From positions 1 through 64,000 of the forward strand of contig CAXTAO010000012.1 in the NCBI GenBank assembly GCA_964242625.1: 64,000 bases of DNA, given 5' to 3'. The stretch comes from JASLDZ01 sp964242625 (lineage in GTDB: Bacteria > Pseudomonadota > Alphaproteobacteria > Caulobacterales > Caulobacteraceae). The stretch's first letter is position 1. Every line of letters starts with the position of its first letter. A model generated the notes under the pieces. It did no database searches. It was given only the letters and a program-made list of their open reading frames with translations, and was not told where the DNA came from. Below, in pieces: positions 28,238-37,249 of the stretch. The translations under genes were made by a program, and so were the position numbers.

Positions 28238-29266
28238 TTAGAGGACCGGCTTGCCGCCGGAGCGGATCTGCGACCAGGCCTGCTTGCGCACCGCGTCCTT
28301 CACCCCCTTGGGCAGGGGCACGTAGGCCAGCTGGTTGGCGGCGGCGTCGCCGTTCTTATACGCCCAGTCGAAGAACTTCAGCACCTCGGCCGCCGACTCG
28401 CGGTTGGGCTGGTCCTTGTACATCAGGATGAAGGTCGGGCCGGAGATCGGCCACGAGCCAGCGCCTGGCGCGTTCAGGAGCGACGGCGCGAAGTTGTTGG
28501 CCGCGGTGAACTGCGAGTGGCTGGCGGCCTGGGCGAAGGCGCCGGAGGTGGGGGCCACGACCTTGCCGTCGTGGTTGACCATGTCGGCGAAGGCCAGCTT
28601 GTTGATCACCGCATAGGCGTACTCGACATAACCGATCGAGCCGGGCGTCTGGCGCACGAAGGCGGCGACGCCGTCGTTGCCCTTGCCGCCCTGGCCGGCC
28701 GGCCAGTTGGGAGCGTCGCCCGCCTTGCCCTTCCACGAGGGCGAAACCTCGGCGAGGTAGGAGGTGAACAGGAACGAGGTGCCCGACCCGTCGGAGCGGT
28801 GGACCACCGTGATCGGCAGGCCCGGCAGCGCCACGCCCTTGTTCATGCCGGCGATCCGCGGATCGTTCCACTTCTTGATCTCGCCGGCGTAGATCGCGCC
28901 GAGCGTCGCGCCGTCGAGGTGGAGGCGGCCCGCCGCCACGTTGGGGATATTCACCACGGGAACCACGCCCAGGATCACCGTCGGGAACTGCACGAGGCCG
29001 TGCCCCTGCAGGTCGGCCGGGGCCACGGGCTTGTCGGAAGCGCCGAACTCAACGGTCTTGGCGTAGATCTGCTTGATGCCGCCGCCGGAACCGATCGCCT
29101 GGTAGTTCAGGCGCACATGGGTCTGCTGGCCATAGGCCTCGGCCCACTTCTGGTACACGGGCGCGGGCGCTGTGGCCCCGGCGCCGGAGATGTCGGCCGC
29201 GACCGCGACGGCGGCTCCCGACAGCATCGTGGCCGCGAGGGCCGCGGTGAACACCTTGGTCAGCAC
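28238..29266 (-). CDS. pstS: Phosphate-binding periplasmic protein PstS
   Basis: Periplasmic phosphate receptor feeding PstCAB. The 342-residue precursor has a signal peptide (MLTKVFTAALAATMLSGAAV, cleavage near VAA-DI) and phosphate-contact motifs GAGATAPAPVYQKW, GSGGGIKQI, FGASDKPV and HRSDGSGTSFLF. The GTG at 29266, preceded by AGGAG, is the start that exposes the signal peptide; the open frame continues 49 codons upstream without coding character. A Pho-box-like site lies about 75-95 bases upstream, consistent with PhoB activation. Confidence 0.95.
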   Translation of the reverse strand: MLTKVFTAALAATMLSGAAVAVAADISGAGATAPAPVYQKWAEAYGQQTHVRLNYQAIGSGGGIKQIYAKTVEFGASDKPVAPADLQGHGLVQFPTVILGVVPVVNIPNVAAGRLHLDGATLGAIYAGEIKKWNDPRIAGMNKGVALPGLPITVVHRSDGSGTSFLFTSYLAEVSPSWKGKAGDAPNWPAGQGGKGNDGVAAFVRQTPGSIGYVEYAYAVINKLAFADMVNHDGKVVAPTSGAFAQAASHSQFTAANNFAPSLLNAPGAGSWPISGPTFILMYKDQPNRESAAEVLKFFDWAYKNGDAAANQLAYVPLPKGVKDAVRKQAWSQIRSGGKPVL

Positions 29267-29341
29267 GGGATGGGCTCCTGTCAGGATCGGCGGGCGTCCC
29301 CCCAGGACCGCCCTCGCGCTCCGGCTGCTTACCCCGCCGCC

Positions 29342-29359
29342 ATCATGGTTTTGTGACGG
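29342..29359 (-). promoter_or_regulatory. Pho-box-like PhoB site upstream of pstS
   Basis: On the minus strand the sequence is CCGTCAC-AAAA-CCATGAT: two 7-base half-sites separated by an AT-rich four-base spacer, the arrangement of PhoB-binding direct repeats (consensus near CTGTCAT). It is about 75 bases ahead of the pstS GTG. Confidence 0.7.
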
Positions 29360-29437
29360 TGGCGGACGGTGTGTCACAATCCGCCCTGCGGAACCCGCCC
29401 CGCTCGCTCGCATTGCTCAGCTTGATAAGACGGGAGG

Positions 29438-30991
29438 GTGGAGCGCGTGCTGCTGCAGCCGGGGCGGACGGCGTGGCGCGTCGAGCGGGCGCACAGGGCC
29501 GCGCTCGTCGTCGACATGGCCGCCTACTTCAAGGCGGCGCGCGAGGCGGTGGTGAAGGCGCGGCGCTCCGTGCACCTCCTCGGCTGGTCGTTCGACCCGG
29601 CGACGTTCGTCGAGCCCGATCTCGAGGGCGGCGGCCCCGCACGTGACGCCATCGGGCCCCGCCTGCGCCAGCTCGCCTGCGACCGGCCGGAGCTGGACGT
29701 GCGCGTGCTGATCTGGAAGTCCGCCCTGCCCATCGCCGCGTCGCAGAACTTCTTCCCACACCGCGCCAAGAAGTGCTTCGCGGGCTCGCCCGTCCATTTC
29801 CTCCTGGACGACAAGGTGCCTTTGGGCGCCTGCCACCACCAGAAGCTCCTGGTGATCGACGACGCCCTGGCCTTCGGCGGCGGCGGCGACATCGCCCCTG
29901 ACCGCTGGGACACGGCCGAGCACCTCGACCACAACCCCCACCGCCACAGCCGCGGCCGCCACGGCTACTACCAGCCGCGTCACGAGGTGATGAGCGTGTT
30001 CGACGGCGAGGCGGCCCGCGCGGCGGGCGCCTTGTTCCGCGACCGCTGGGAGAACGCCACCGGCGAGCGTCCGCGCGAACTCCCGCCCGAGCCCGGCGAA
30101 CCCGACCTGTGGCCCGCGTGCGAACGCCCCGACATGCACGACGTCCGCGTCGGCCTCGCCCGCACCCGGCCGCGCTGGCGGGGCCGCTCCGAAGTCCGGG
30201 AGGTGGAAGCGCTCCACTTGGCCGCCATCGCCGGCGCCCGTCGCTGCATCTACCTCGAGAACCAGTATTTCACCTCGCCGCTCCTGGCCGAGGCGCTGGC
30301 CGCGCGGCTGGCGGAGCCGGACGGGCCGGAGGTCGTGCTCGTCTCCACCCACAACAGCCCGTCCTACTTCGACCGGCTGACCATGGATCGCACGCGGCTG
30401 GCGTTCCTGAAGCGGCTGAAGACGGCCGACGAGGCGGGGCGTCCGGGCGGGGGGAAGCTCCACGCCTTCTCGCCGGTGACGCAGGGCGGGGTGAACATCA
30501 TCGTCCACGCCAAGCTCGCCATCATCGACGACGTGCTGCTCCGCGTGGGGTCGGGCAACGTCAACAACCGCTCCATGGGCTTCGACACCGAGTGCGACTT
30601 CGCCTTCGAGGCCGAGCCGGGCGAGGCGGGCGCCTCCGTGCGCAAGGCGATCGCGTGCCTGCGCACCGAACTCCTCTCGCACTGGCTGGCGGTGAGCCCC
30701 GAGCGATGGGAAGCGGAGTTCGACAAGGTGGGCTCCGTCGGCGGCGCGATCCGCGCGCTGGAGGTGCCCGACACCCGGCGTCTGCGCCCGATCGAGCCGC
30801 GCCCGATCGGACCCTTCTGGGAACTGGTCGCGCGCTACCACCTGGGCGATCCCGCGGGCGTGCGCGACAGCTGGGCGCCGTGGTCGCGCCGCGCCGCGCT
30901 CAATCGCGAACTCGCCCGCATGCGCGAGCGCCTGGCCGACGCGGGCCTCCCCGCCCCCGCCCCCGCTGCACTCAGCGACGAGACGGTGTGA
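29438..30991 (+). CDS. Phospholipase D superfamily protein (cardiolipin-synthase/PLD-like)
   Basis: A 517-residue enzyme with two HKD motifs: HHQKLLVIDDALAFGGGGD in the first half and HAKLAIIDDVLLRVGSGN with following NNRSMGFDTE in the second. Members hydrolyse or exchange phosphodiester head groups of phospholipids. The overall plan resembles bacterial PLD rather than ClsA: no N-terminal membrane helices are visible, and the C-terminus has an Arg-rich helical tail. The GTG at 29438 is very close to GGGAGG; a GTG at 29447 would have better spacing, so the start is uncertain by three codons. It converges with an EEP-family hydrolase, a common partner. Confidence 0.87.
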   Translation: MERVLLQPGRTAWRVERAHRAALVVDMAAYFKAAREAVVKARRSVHLLGWSFDPATFVEPDLEGGGPARDAIGPRLRQLACDRPELDVRVLIWKSALPIAASQNFFPHRAKKCFAGSPVHFLLDDKVPLGACHHQKLLVIDDALAFGGGGDIAPDRWDTAEHLDHNPHRHSRGRHGYYQPRHEVMSVFDGEAARAAGALFRDRWENATGERPRELPPEPGEPDLWPACERPDMHDVRVGLARTRPRWRGRSEVREVEALHLAAIAGARRCIYLENQYFTSPLLAEALAARLAEPDGPEVVLVSTHNSPSYFDRLTMDRTRLAFLKRLKTADEAGRPGGGKLHAFSPVTQGGVNIIVHAKLAIIDDVLLRVGSGNVNNRSMGFDTECDFAFEAEPGEAGASVRKAIACLRTELLSHWLAVSPERWEAEFDKVGSVGGAIRALEVPDTRRLRPIEPRPIGPFWELVARYHLGDPAGVRDSWAPWSRRAALNRELARMRERLADAGLPAPAPAALSDETV

Positions 30992-31001
30992 GGCGGCCGC
31001 C

Positions 31002-31772
31002 TCAGTCGATCTCGAGGTCCGCCACGAGCGGCAGGTGGTCGGAGGCGGCGCGGGCGAGGCGGCCGTTGGGGGCCCATACGTCCAGCGCGCGCACGCCGGA
31101 GGTGGCGAACAGGTGGTCGATGCGCAGCACCGGCAGGCGCGCGGGGTAGGTGGGCACGGTCGTGGGCGCGAGGCCGAGCTGCAGGTCGGCGTAGGCGGCG
31201 GCCAACCTGCGGTAGGCGGCGTAGCGCGACGTGGCGTTGAAGTCGCCCAAGAGGAGCGCCGGGCCGCGCGCGGCCGCCGCCGCCATCCACTCGGGGCCGA
31301 GGAGCGCCTCCACCTGCAGGCGTTGCTCAAGCGGCACGAGCCCCAGGTGGGTGTTGACCACCTGCAGCCGCCGCCCGCCCGCGAGCGCCGCCTCGCACCA
31401 GAGCGCGCCGCGGTCCTCCAGCCCCGGCACGCGGGGCGGGCGCGGCAGGGGGCCGCTGCGCACGGGCGCCATCGGCAGGCGCGAGAGGATGGCGTCGCCG
31501 TAGCGCTCCTCCGCCACCCGCACGCGGATCAGGGCGGAGTTGAAGCTCACCGCCATGCCCAGCCGCTCGGCGATCGCGTGCGCCTGGTCGACGCCGTCCG
31601 ACCGGGCGCGGTGCACGTCGAGCTCCTGCAGGGCGACGAGGTCGGGGGCCTCGCGCGCGATCACCTCGGCCACCCGCCCCACGTCGAGCCGCCGGTCGAG
31701 ACCGACGCAGGCGTGGACGTTGTAGGTCATCACCCGCAGGCGCGCGGGCGCCGCCGCGCCGGCCGTTGTCAC
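31002..31772 (-). CDS. Endonuclease/exonuclease/phosphatase (EEP) family hydrolase
   Basis: A 256-residue metal-dependent phosphoesterase. Visible active-site motifs are RVMTYNVHAC, VALQELDVHRARSDG, VVNTHLG, LLLGDFNATS and the catalytic ASDHLPLVADLEI at the end. Family members cleave DNA, inositol phosphates or phospholipid head groups; the substrate here is unknown. The GTG start at 31772 overlaps the galM stop by four bases, so it ends a GH1-galM-EEP operon. No signal peptide is seen. Confidence 0.87.
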   Translation of the reverse strand: MTTAGAAAPARLRVMTYNVHACVGLDRRLDVGRVAEVIAREAPDLVALQELDVHRARSDGVDQAHAIAERLGMAVSFNSALIRVRVAEERYGDAILSRLPMAPVRSGPLPRPPRVPGLEDRGALWCEAALAGGRRLQVVNTHLGLVPLEQRLQVEALLGPEWMAAAAARGPALLLGDFNATSRYAAYRRLAAAYADLQLGLAPTTVPTYPARLPVLRIDHLFATSGVRALDVWAPNGRLARAASDHLPLVADLEID

Positions 31773-32797
31773 TCCGCCCCGGGCGCCCCGGCGCTGAAGC
31801 GGTAGCGCACGAAGCGGCGCCAGAGCTCGCCGGGCTTCAGGATCACCGACGGGAAGGCGGGCGTGTTGACTGCGTTGGGGAAGTCCTGCGGCTCCAGCAC
31901 CACCGCGCCGTGCGGGATGAAGGGGTGGCCGAGCCCCTGGCCCGAGTAGATCTGCAGGCCCGGCTGGTCGGTCTCGAGCTCCAGGGCGACGCCGCTCTCG
32001 GGCGAGCGCAGGCTGGCGGCGGGACCGTCGCCCTCCCCGTCGAGCACCCAATTCAGGTCGAAGCCGCGCGGCAGCACGAGCTGCTGGTGCTGCATGGCGA
32101 GGCAGTCGCCTAGGCGGCGCGGCCGGCGCAGGTCGAAGGGCGTGCGCTCCACCGGCATGAGCTCGCCCGTGGGAATGAGCCCGGGCTTCACCGGCGTGAC
32201 CGCGGCCGCGCGCACCTGCAGCAGGTGATCGAGCACGGGCGTCCGCGCGCGGCCGGAGAGGTTGAAGTACGGGTGGTAGGTGAGGGACAGCGGCGTCGGC
32301 CGGTCCGTCCGCGCGGTCCAGACGACGTCCAGCGTGTCGTCGGAGACCGCCAGCTCGACCTCCGCTTCGACCTGGCCCGGGAAGCCCTCGTCGTCGTCGG
32401 GAGAGATGTAGGACAGCACCGCTCGGTGGGCGTCCGCCTCCTCCAGACGCCAGAGCCGTCCGCCCCAGCCGATGGCGCCGCCGTGCAGGGTGTTGGGCGC
32501 CTGGTTGGCGGGGGTATGGTGCGTCTCGCCGTCCAGCTCGAAGCGCGCGTTGGCGATGCGGTTGGCCACCCGGCCCACGAGCCGGCCGTGGAACATTCGG
32601 TCGTCGACGAAGCCTTGCAGGTCGCCGTAGGTCAGGAGCGTCTCGATCGGCGGTCCCTGCATGGTGGGCGCGACGATCGACGAGAGGCAGGCGCCGAATT
32701 CGATCACCTCCACTTGCAGCCCGCCGGGCGCGCCGAGCCGAACGGCCCGCACGGCGCGGCCCTCGTGCTCGCCGAAGGTGCGGACGTCGGCGCTCAC
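31769..32797 (-). CDS. galM: Aldose 1-epimerase (galactose mutarotase)
   Basis: Interconverts alpha and beta anomers of hexoses. The 342-residue protein has the family regions RLVGRVANRIANARFELDG and NTLHGGAIGWGGRLW (first catalytic His), LSLTYHPYFNLSG (second catalytic His) and LQIYSGQGLG, with the catalytic Glu near the C-terminus in VVLEPQDFPNAVN. The GTG start overlaps the stop of the upstream glycosidase gene by four bases, and its own stop overlaps the next gene. Pairing with a glycosidase suggests use of sugars released by it. Confidence 0.93.
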   Translation of the reverse strand: MSADVRTFGEHEGRAVRAVRLGAPGGLQVEVIEFGACLSSIVAPTMQGPPIETLLTYGDLQGFVDDRMFHGRLVGRVANRIANARFELDGETHHTPANQAPNTLHGGAIGWGGRLWRLEEADAHRAVLSYISPDDDEGFPGQVEAEVELAVSDDTLDVVWTARTDRPTPLSLTYHPYFNLSGRARTPVLDHLLQVRAAAVTPVKPGLIPTGELMPVERTPFDLRRPRRLGDCLAMQHQQLVLPRGFDLNWVLDGEGDGPAASLRSPESGVALELETDQPGLQIYSGQGLGHPFIPHGAVVLEPQDFPNAVNTPAFPSVILKPGELWRRFVRYRFSAGAPGAE

Positions 32798-34089
32798 TGG
32801 GCGTCTGCGAAGCGTTGGGGCAGGCCCGCATCGCGGCTGCGCAGCTGGGCCGCCTGGCCGACGTCGGAGCCGGCGGCGTGTTCGGCGGGGGTGACGATCG
32901 GGGCGACGAGGCACACGCTCTGGGTGGGCAGGACCGAGCGCCACTCGGAGATCAGCTTCTTGTAGGCCTCGCCCACGGGCCGGATCTTGCGGTCGAGGTC
33001 GTAGAGGCCGAGCGGGTTCACGCGCCCATTGTTCTCGCGCAAGGCGGTGTCCCAATCCACCTGGTCGGTCAGCGAGTACCAGGTGAAGCCCAGGATCGGG
33101 ATGCCGTCGTTGCGCACCCGCATGACGTTGGCCCACTCCTTCAACAGCCAGGCGGTCGGCTCGTCGCCGCGCGGGCCCTCGTTCAGGTTCGTCTCGGTGT
33201 GCATCACCGGCAAGGCGTAGCGGCGGTGATACTGCCGGGTGATCTCGCAATAGCCAAAAATCTCGCCGGAAGGTCCGGTCGAGCCGTCCGCCTCCACCCT
33301 GTGCTCGTTGGTGACATAGTAGTCGTTGCCGAGAATGCAGTGCTGCTTGATTTTATTGCCGAGGAAGAAGTGGTACTCGTCGCGGGTCATGCCGTTGTCG
33401 GTCAGGAACTCGTACATCTCCGAGTCAACGCGGCGACCGTAGTTCAGATCAAGCGACAAAAAACGTTCGGAATTGAGCAGCTCGGCGGGCCCGATGGCGT
33501 CAGGTGAAGCGGCGTGAAAGTATTCCGAACTTTCGCTCTGGATGAAGATGGCGTCCGCCCTGATCGTCAGGATCTCCTGCATGGCGCGGACGTTGGCCCG
33601 CACGATATGCTTCAGCGCGGTGACGAAAGAACGGTCGTCGGTCTTCTGCTCGTTCCACCAGCCGTACCGCGCCGAAAACATGGCGCAGATATACATCTCG
33701 TTGACGGGCGTATAGAGCTGCACCCAGGGATAGCGCGCTGCGAAATCGCGCGCGTATACGGCGAACAGTTCAGAGAAGTCGTTGTTCTGGAAGTCGCCCA
33801 CCCAGTCGGGTACGCCGAAGTGGCAGAGATCGACAATGGGCGTGAGGTCGCGGCGCTGCAGCTCGGCGAAGGTGAGGTCGCTGAACTCCCAGTCATACTT
33901 GCCCGGGCCCAGCCACGTCTTGTGCAGCGGCGGGCCGTAGCGCAGGAAGCGCGTCCCGATCTCCTCCACAAGGGCGAAGTCGGTGCGCCAGTGCTCGTAG
34001 AAGCCACACTTCTCCAGCTCGTCGACCCGGCGGCCGCCGACGGTGGGGATCGAGTTCTCGATCCCCGTGCAGAACATGAAACTGATCAT
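32794..34089 (-). CDS. GH1-like glycoside hydrolase (family 1 glycosylhydrolase)
   Basis: A 431-residue protein with a TIM-barrel plan similar to beta-glucosidases. The likely acid/base Glu131 is in TPVNEMY and the likely nucleophile Glu299 in VMHTETN; these deviate from the classical TFNEP and TENG motifs, so it is a divergent branch. W-x-W-S-like GFTWYSLTDQVDWD near the end matches the sugar-binding region. The last 40 residues are an Ala-rich tail. The gene has much lower GC than its neighbours (29 of 60 bases at 33301-33360), suggesting acquisition. It heads an operon with galM and the EEP gene. No signal peptide. Confidence 0.8.
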   Translation of the reverse strand: MISFMFCTGIENSIPTVGGRRVDELEKCGFYEHWRTDFALVEEIGTRFLRYGPPLHKTWLGPGKYDWEFSDLTFAELQRRDLTPIVDLCHFGVPDWVGDFQNNDFSELFAVYARDFAARYPWVQLYTPVNEMYICAMFSARYGWWNEQKTDDRSFVTALKHIVRANVRAMQEILTIRADAIFIQSESSEYFHAASPDAIGPAELLNSERFLSLDLNYGRRVDSEMYEFLTDNGMTRDEYHFFLGNKIKQHCILGNDYYVTNEHRVEADGSTGPSGEIFGYCEITRQYHRRYALPVMHTETNLNEGPRGDEPTAWLLKEWANVMRVRNDGIPILGFTWYSLTDQVDWDTALRENNGRVNPLGLYDLDRKIRPVGEAYKKLISEWRSVLPTQSVCLVAPIVTPAEHAAGSDVGQAAQLRSRDAGLPQRFADAQ

Positions 34090-34111
34090 GGGTGGGTGCG
34101 CGACCGATCCG

Positions 34112-34450
34112 TCAGTGGTCGTCGTGGCGGTCGGCGGCGGCCTCGGCGTGGTCGCCCACCTTGTTGATCGCCTCCCCCGCTTTGGCGGCGACCTTGCCGG
34201 CGGCGACCTGCAGCTTGTCGACGCCGCGGTCGAGATTGTGCCCGGCGCGGTCGAGGGCGGGCTGGGCGCGGTCGGCGGCGGCGCCCAGCGAGCGGCCGGC
34301 GGCGTCCAGCGTCTTGTCCACGCCGGCGGCGGCCTGGCTCGCGCCGTGGGAGGCGTCGGCGGCCGCTCGGCGGTCCGATCCGTTGTCGCCGCAAGCCACG
34401 AGCGCCAGAGCGACGATCGTCGCGCCCCCGATCGACATCACCCGACGCAT
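34112..34450 (-). CDS. Small Ala-rich lipoprotein
   Basis: A 112-residue precursor whose signal sequence ends in a lipobox (LVAC-G), so it should be lipid-anchored in the envelope. The rest is a charged, Ala-rich, probably helical domain with repeated A-x-x-L-D-x-A-G patterns (LDAAGRSLGAAADRAQPALDRAGHNLD), reminiscent of antitoxin-like or stress-related small lipoproteins. GGAGG lies ahead of the ATG at 34450; an internal ATG four codons later is also possible. It sits between the glycosidase and the sulfate-binding protein genes. No specific function is known. Confidence 0.72.
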   Translation of the reverse strand: MRRVMSIGGATIVALALVACGDNGSDRRAAADASHGASQAAAGVDKTLDAAGRSLGAAADRAQPALDRAGHNLDRGVDKLQVAAGKVAAKAGEAINKVGDHAEAAADRHDDH

Positions 34451-34524
34451 GAACCCACCTCCGGCGTGGCCAAGCTCCACTGACGGAGGACGCGCGCCGC
34501 CGCGCGCGGTTCCCCTCCGCGGCC

Positions 34525-35550
34525 TCAGCGCGGGCGCGACAAGGTGTCGAACACGCCGCCGTCGGCGAAGTGCACGGGCTGCAGCTTGCCCCAGCCGCCC
34601 AGCTCGCGGACGTTGATCAAGGGGATCTTGGGGAAGCGGTCGCCGTACTGGCGCAGCACGTCGGGGCGACGTGGGCGGTAGTGGTTTTCAGCGATGATCA
34701 CCTGCCCGCGATGCGAGTAGAGCCCCCGCAGATACGCCTCGGCGACCGCGCCGGTGCCCTTCTTCTGCACGACCGCATCGACCACCGCGACGGGCGGCTC
34801 CGCCAGGATCGAGACCGACGGGTTGACGATCTCGAGCTGGCCCGCACCCAACTCGGCCTGGGCGAGGTAGGCCTCGTTCTCCCAAGCCAGGAGCACGTCG
34901 CCGAGCCCCCGCTGGGCGAAGGTGGTCGTCGAGCCCCGAGCGCCGGTGTCGAGCACGGGCACGGCGGCGTAGAGCCGGCGCAGGTAGTCGCGCGCGGCCG
35001 CCTCGTTCCCGCCCGGCCTCCGCAGCGCCCAGGCGTAGGCGGCGACGTAGTTCCACCGGCCGCCGGACGAGGTCTTGGGGTTGGGCGTGATCACCTGCAC
35101 ACCCGGCTTCACGAGGTCGGCCCAGTCGCGCACACCCTTCGGGTTGCCCTTGCGCACAAGGAACACGACCGTGGACGTGTAAGGGGTCGAGCCCGACGGC
35201 AGCCGGCGGCGCCAGTCGGGGCTGAGGAGGCGCCTCTTCTGCGCCAGGACGTCGATATCGCTCTCGATCCCCAGCGTGACCACGTCGGCCTGCAGCCCGT
35301 TCAGCACCGAGAGGGCCTGCTTGGCCGAACCGCCGTGGCTCTGCTCGACCGTTACGTCCTGGCCGTGGTCGCGCTTCCAGTCGGCGGCGAACTGGGCGTT
35401 GTAGGCCTTGTAGAGCTCGCGGGTGGGATCGTAGCTCACGTTGAGGAGCGTCACCGGTCCGCCCTTGGGCTGGGCGCGGGCGAGCGTGGGCGCCGCTCCC
35501 GCGAGCGCGAGTGCGGCCAGGGTGGCGCGGCGGGTGGGTTGGGCGGTCAT
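34525..35550 (-). CDS. sbp: Sulfate/thiosulfate-binding periplasmic protein
   Basis: Periplasmic receptor of a sulfate ABC transporter. The 341-residue precursor has a signal sequence with twin arginines (TRRATLAALALAGA) that may use the Tat route. The sulfate-binding family features are the mature start VTLLNVSYDPTRELY, EQSHGGSAKQALSVL, DVVTLGIESDID, ITPNPKTSSGGRWNYVAAY and the terminal region. No CysT, CysW or CysA gene is in the window, so it must work with a transporter encoded elsewhere. It is divergent from phoR. Confidence 0.92.
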   Translation of the reverse strand: MTAQPTRRATLAALALAGAAPTLARAQPKGGPVTLLNVSYDPTRELYKAYNAQFAADWKRDHGQDVTVEQSHGGSAKQALSVLNGLQADVVTLGIESDIDVLAQKRRLLSPDWRRRLPSGSTPYTSTVVFLVRKGNPKGVRDWADLVKPGVQVITPNPKTSSGGRWNYVAAYAWALRRPGGNEAAARDYLRRLYAAVPVLDTGARGSTTTFAQRGLGDVLLAWENEAYLAQAELGAGQLEIVNPSVSILAEPPVAVVDAVVQKKGTGAVAEAYLRGLYSHRGQVIIAENHYRPRRPDVLRQYGDRFPKIPLINVRELGGWGKLQPVHFADGGVFDTLSRPR

Positions 35551-35717
35551 TACGCTTCAGCTCCCTCGATGGCGGGACCGTGACGGTCGCCTGCGAACTC
35601 GCCAACTCGCCAAAACGTGGAGGGGCGACCGAGTTTCCCTTCAAGCGCGGCCGCGCCCGTCGGGCCCGGCGGTTTGTCATCGTGGGGTCGCGGGGCGACC
35701 GCTATAGCTCGCTCCCC

Positions 35718-37160
35718 ATGCCGCTGACCCAAGCGCCGTCGCCCGTCGCCCCCCCGCCCGGGGAGGACGCGATCTCGTCCGCAGGGCGCGTGCTCGCGGT
35801 GGGGGCGGTCGGAGTGGCCGCGGTGCTGGGCTTGGCGCTGGCCGACCGACACGACATCGTCTCCGCCGGCGTGGCGGCGGCGTGCGTGGTGCTGGCGACC
35901 TGGGCCTTCGCCCGGGGAGCCGCGCGGCGCGCCGCGGAGGCTGTCGCCGCCCAGGGCGAGGAAGCCCCCGTCCTGCCGGCCGTCCGGGCGCTCGAAGCCC
36001 TGCCCGACCCCGTGCTCCTGATCTCGGCGGGCGACCCGGACGACCACGCCGCGCGGCGCATCGACCACGCCAACGCCGCCGCTCGCGAGCTTCTCCGCAT
36101 CCCCGCCTCCGGCGCGCTGGTGGTGGCGGCGGTGCGGCGGCCGGAGGTTCTGGAAGCGCTGGACGAGACGCTCTACGGCCGGCTGCCGCGCCGCGCCGCC
36201 TTCGAGACCGCCGGGACCGGGCCCGACCGCTACCTGACCGCCTGGACCCTGCCGTTGGAGAGCGACGCCCCCACCGGAGCCGAACCCGCGCGGGCGCACG
36301 CCCTCCTCCTCCTCCGCGACGAGACGGAAGCGCGGCGAGCGGAGCGGCGGCGCGTCGACTTCCTCGCGAACGCCAGCCACGAGCTGCGCACGCCGCTGGC
36401 CTCGCTGGGCGGCTTCATCGAGACCCTGCGCGGCCACGCCAAGGACGACCCGGTCGCGCGCGAACGCTTCCTGGGCATCATGGCCGCCCAGACGGAGCGG
36501 ATGGGACGGCTGACCGAGGACCTCCTCGTGCTCAGCCGGGCCGAACTCAACGAGCACGTGCCGCCACAGGGGCGCTGCGACCTCGCGCTCGTCGCCGCCG
36601 ACGTGGCCGACGCCCTGGCCCCCGTCGCCGCCGAGCGTCGGGCGGTCCTTTCGCTGCACCTCGCCCCCGGCGGGGCCGCGGAGCTGGTCGGCGACCGCGA
36701 CCAGTTGGTGCAGGCGGTGCAGAACCTCGTCGCCAACGCGCTTAAATACTCGCCGCCGGACGGCCGGGTGGAGATCACGCTGTCGCCGCCGCTCCCCGCG
36801 GAGGAGGCGCTGGCCGCCGGAGAGGGTCCTGGCCCGGCCACGGGCGGCGCGCGCGTCGCGATCGTGGCGCCGGAGCGCGAGTCGGGGCGACGCCTTCTGC
36901 GCCTCTCGGTCGTCGACGCGGGGCCAGGCATACGGCGCGAGCACCTGCCGCGCTTGGCGGAGCGCTTCTACCGGGTGGAAGGGCAGAAGAGCGGCGAGCG
37001 CAACGGGACGGGGCTGGGGCTCGCCATCGTCAAGCACATCGTGGGCCGCCACCGGGGCGGGCTGGTGGTCGAGTCGACGCCGGGCGTCGGCACGCGCATG
37101 AGCCTCCTTCTGTCCGCGATCGGCGACCCTTCGGCCGCGGCTGAGACAAAACCGTCATGA
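35718..37160 (+). CDS. phoR: Phosphate regulon sensor histidine kinase PhoR
   Basis: Membrane sensor that phosphorylates PhoB when phosphate is scarce. The 480-residue protein has two N-terminal membrane segments (VLAVGAVGVAAVLGLALA and IVSAGVAAACVVLATWAF), a PAS-like linker, the HisKA phosphoacceptor in FLANASHELRTPLASLGG, and an ATPase domain with N (NLVANALKYS), G1 (VVDAGPGI) and G2 (GTGLGLAIVKHI) boxes. The ATG at 35718 is selected because it places the membrane hairpin at the N-terminus. The stop overlaps a Pho-box-like site that precedes phoU. Confidence 0.93.
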   Translation: MPLTQAPSPVAPPPGEDAISSAGRVLAVGAVGVAAVLGLALADRHDIVSAGVAAACVVLATWAFARGAARRAAEAVAAQGEEAPVLPAVRALEALPDPVLLISAGDPDDHAARRIDHANAAARELLRIPASGALVVAAVRRPEVLEALDETLYGRLPRRAAFETAGTGPDRYLTAWTLPLESDAPTGAEPARAHALLLLRDETEARRAERRRVDFLANASHELRTPLASLGGFIETLRGHAKDDPVARERFLGIMAAQTERMGRLTEDLLVLSRAELNEHVPPQGRCDLALVAADVADALAPVAAERRAVLSLHLAPGGAAELVGDRDQLVQAVQNLVANALKYSPPDGRVEITLSPPLPAEEALAAGEGPGPATGGARVAIVAPERESGRRLLRLSVVDAGPGIRREHLPRLAERFYRVEGQKSGERNGTGLGLAIVKHIVGRHRGGLVVESTPGVGTRMSLLLSAIGDPSAAAETKPS

Positions 37161-37169
37161 ACTTGTCAC
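37152..37169 (+). promoter_or_regulatory. Pho-box-like PhoB site between phoR and phoU
   Basis: CCGTCAT-GAAC-TTGTCAC: two direct half-sites with an 11-base period, starting inside the last codons of phoR and covering its stop. A further TGACAGC follows after another four bases. It is about 80 bases ahead of phoU and suggests a PhoB-controlled internal promoter for phoU-phoB. Confidence 0.65.
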
Positions 37170-37249
37170 GACCTGACAGCTTTTCGCAGGCATACGCGGA
37201 TGCCCGCCGCGCCTGACCGCGGCACGTCGCCCGCGTCGGTCCCGTCCCC

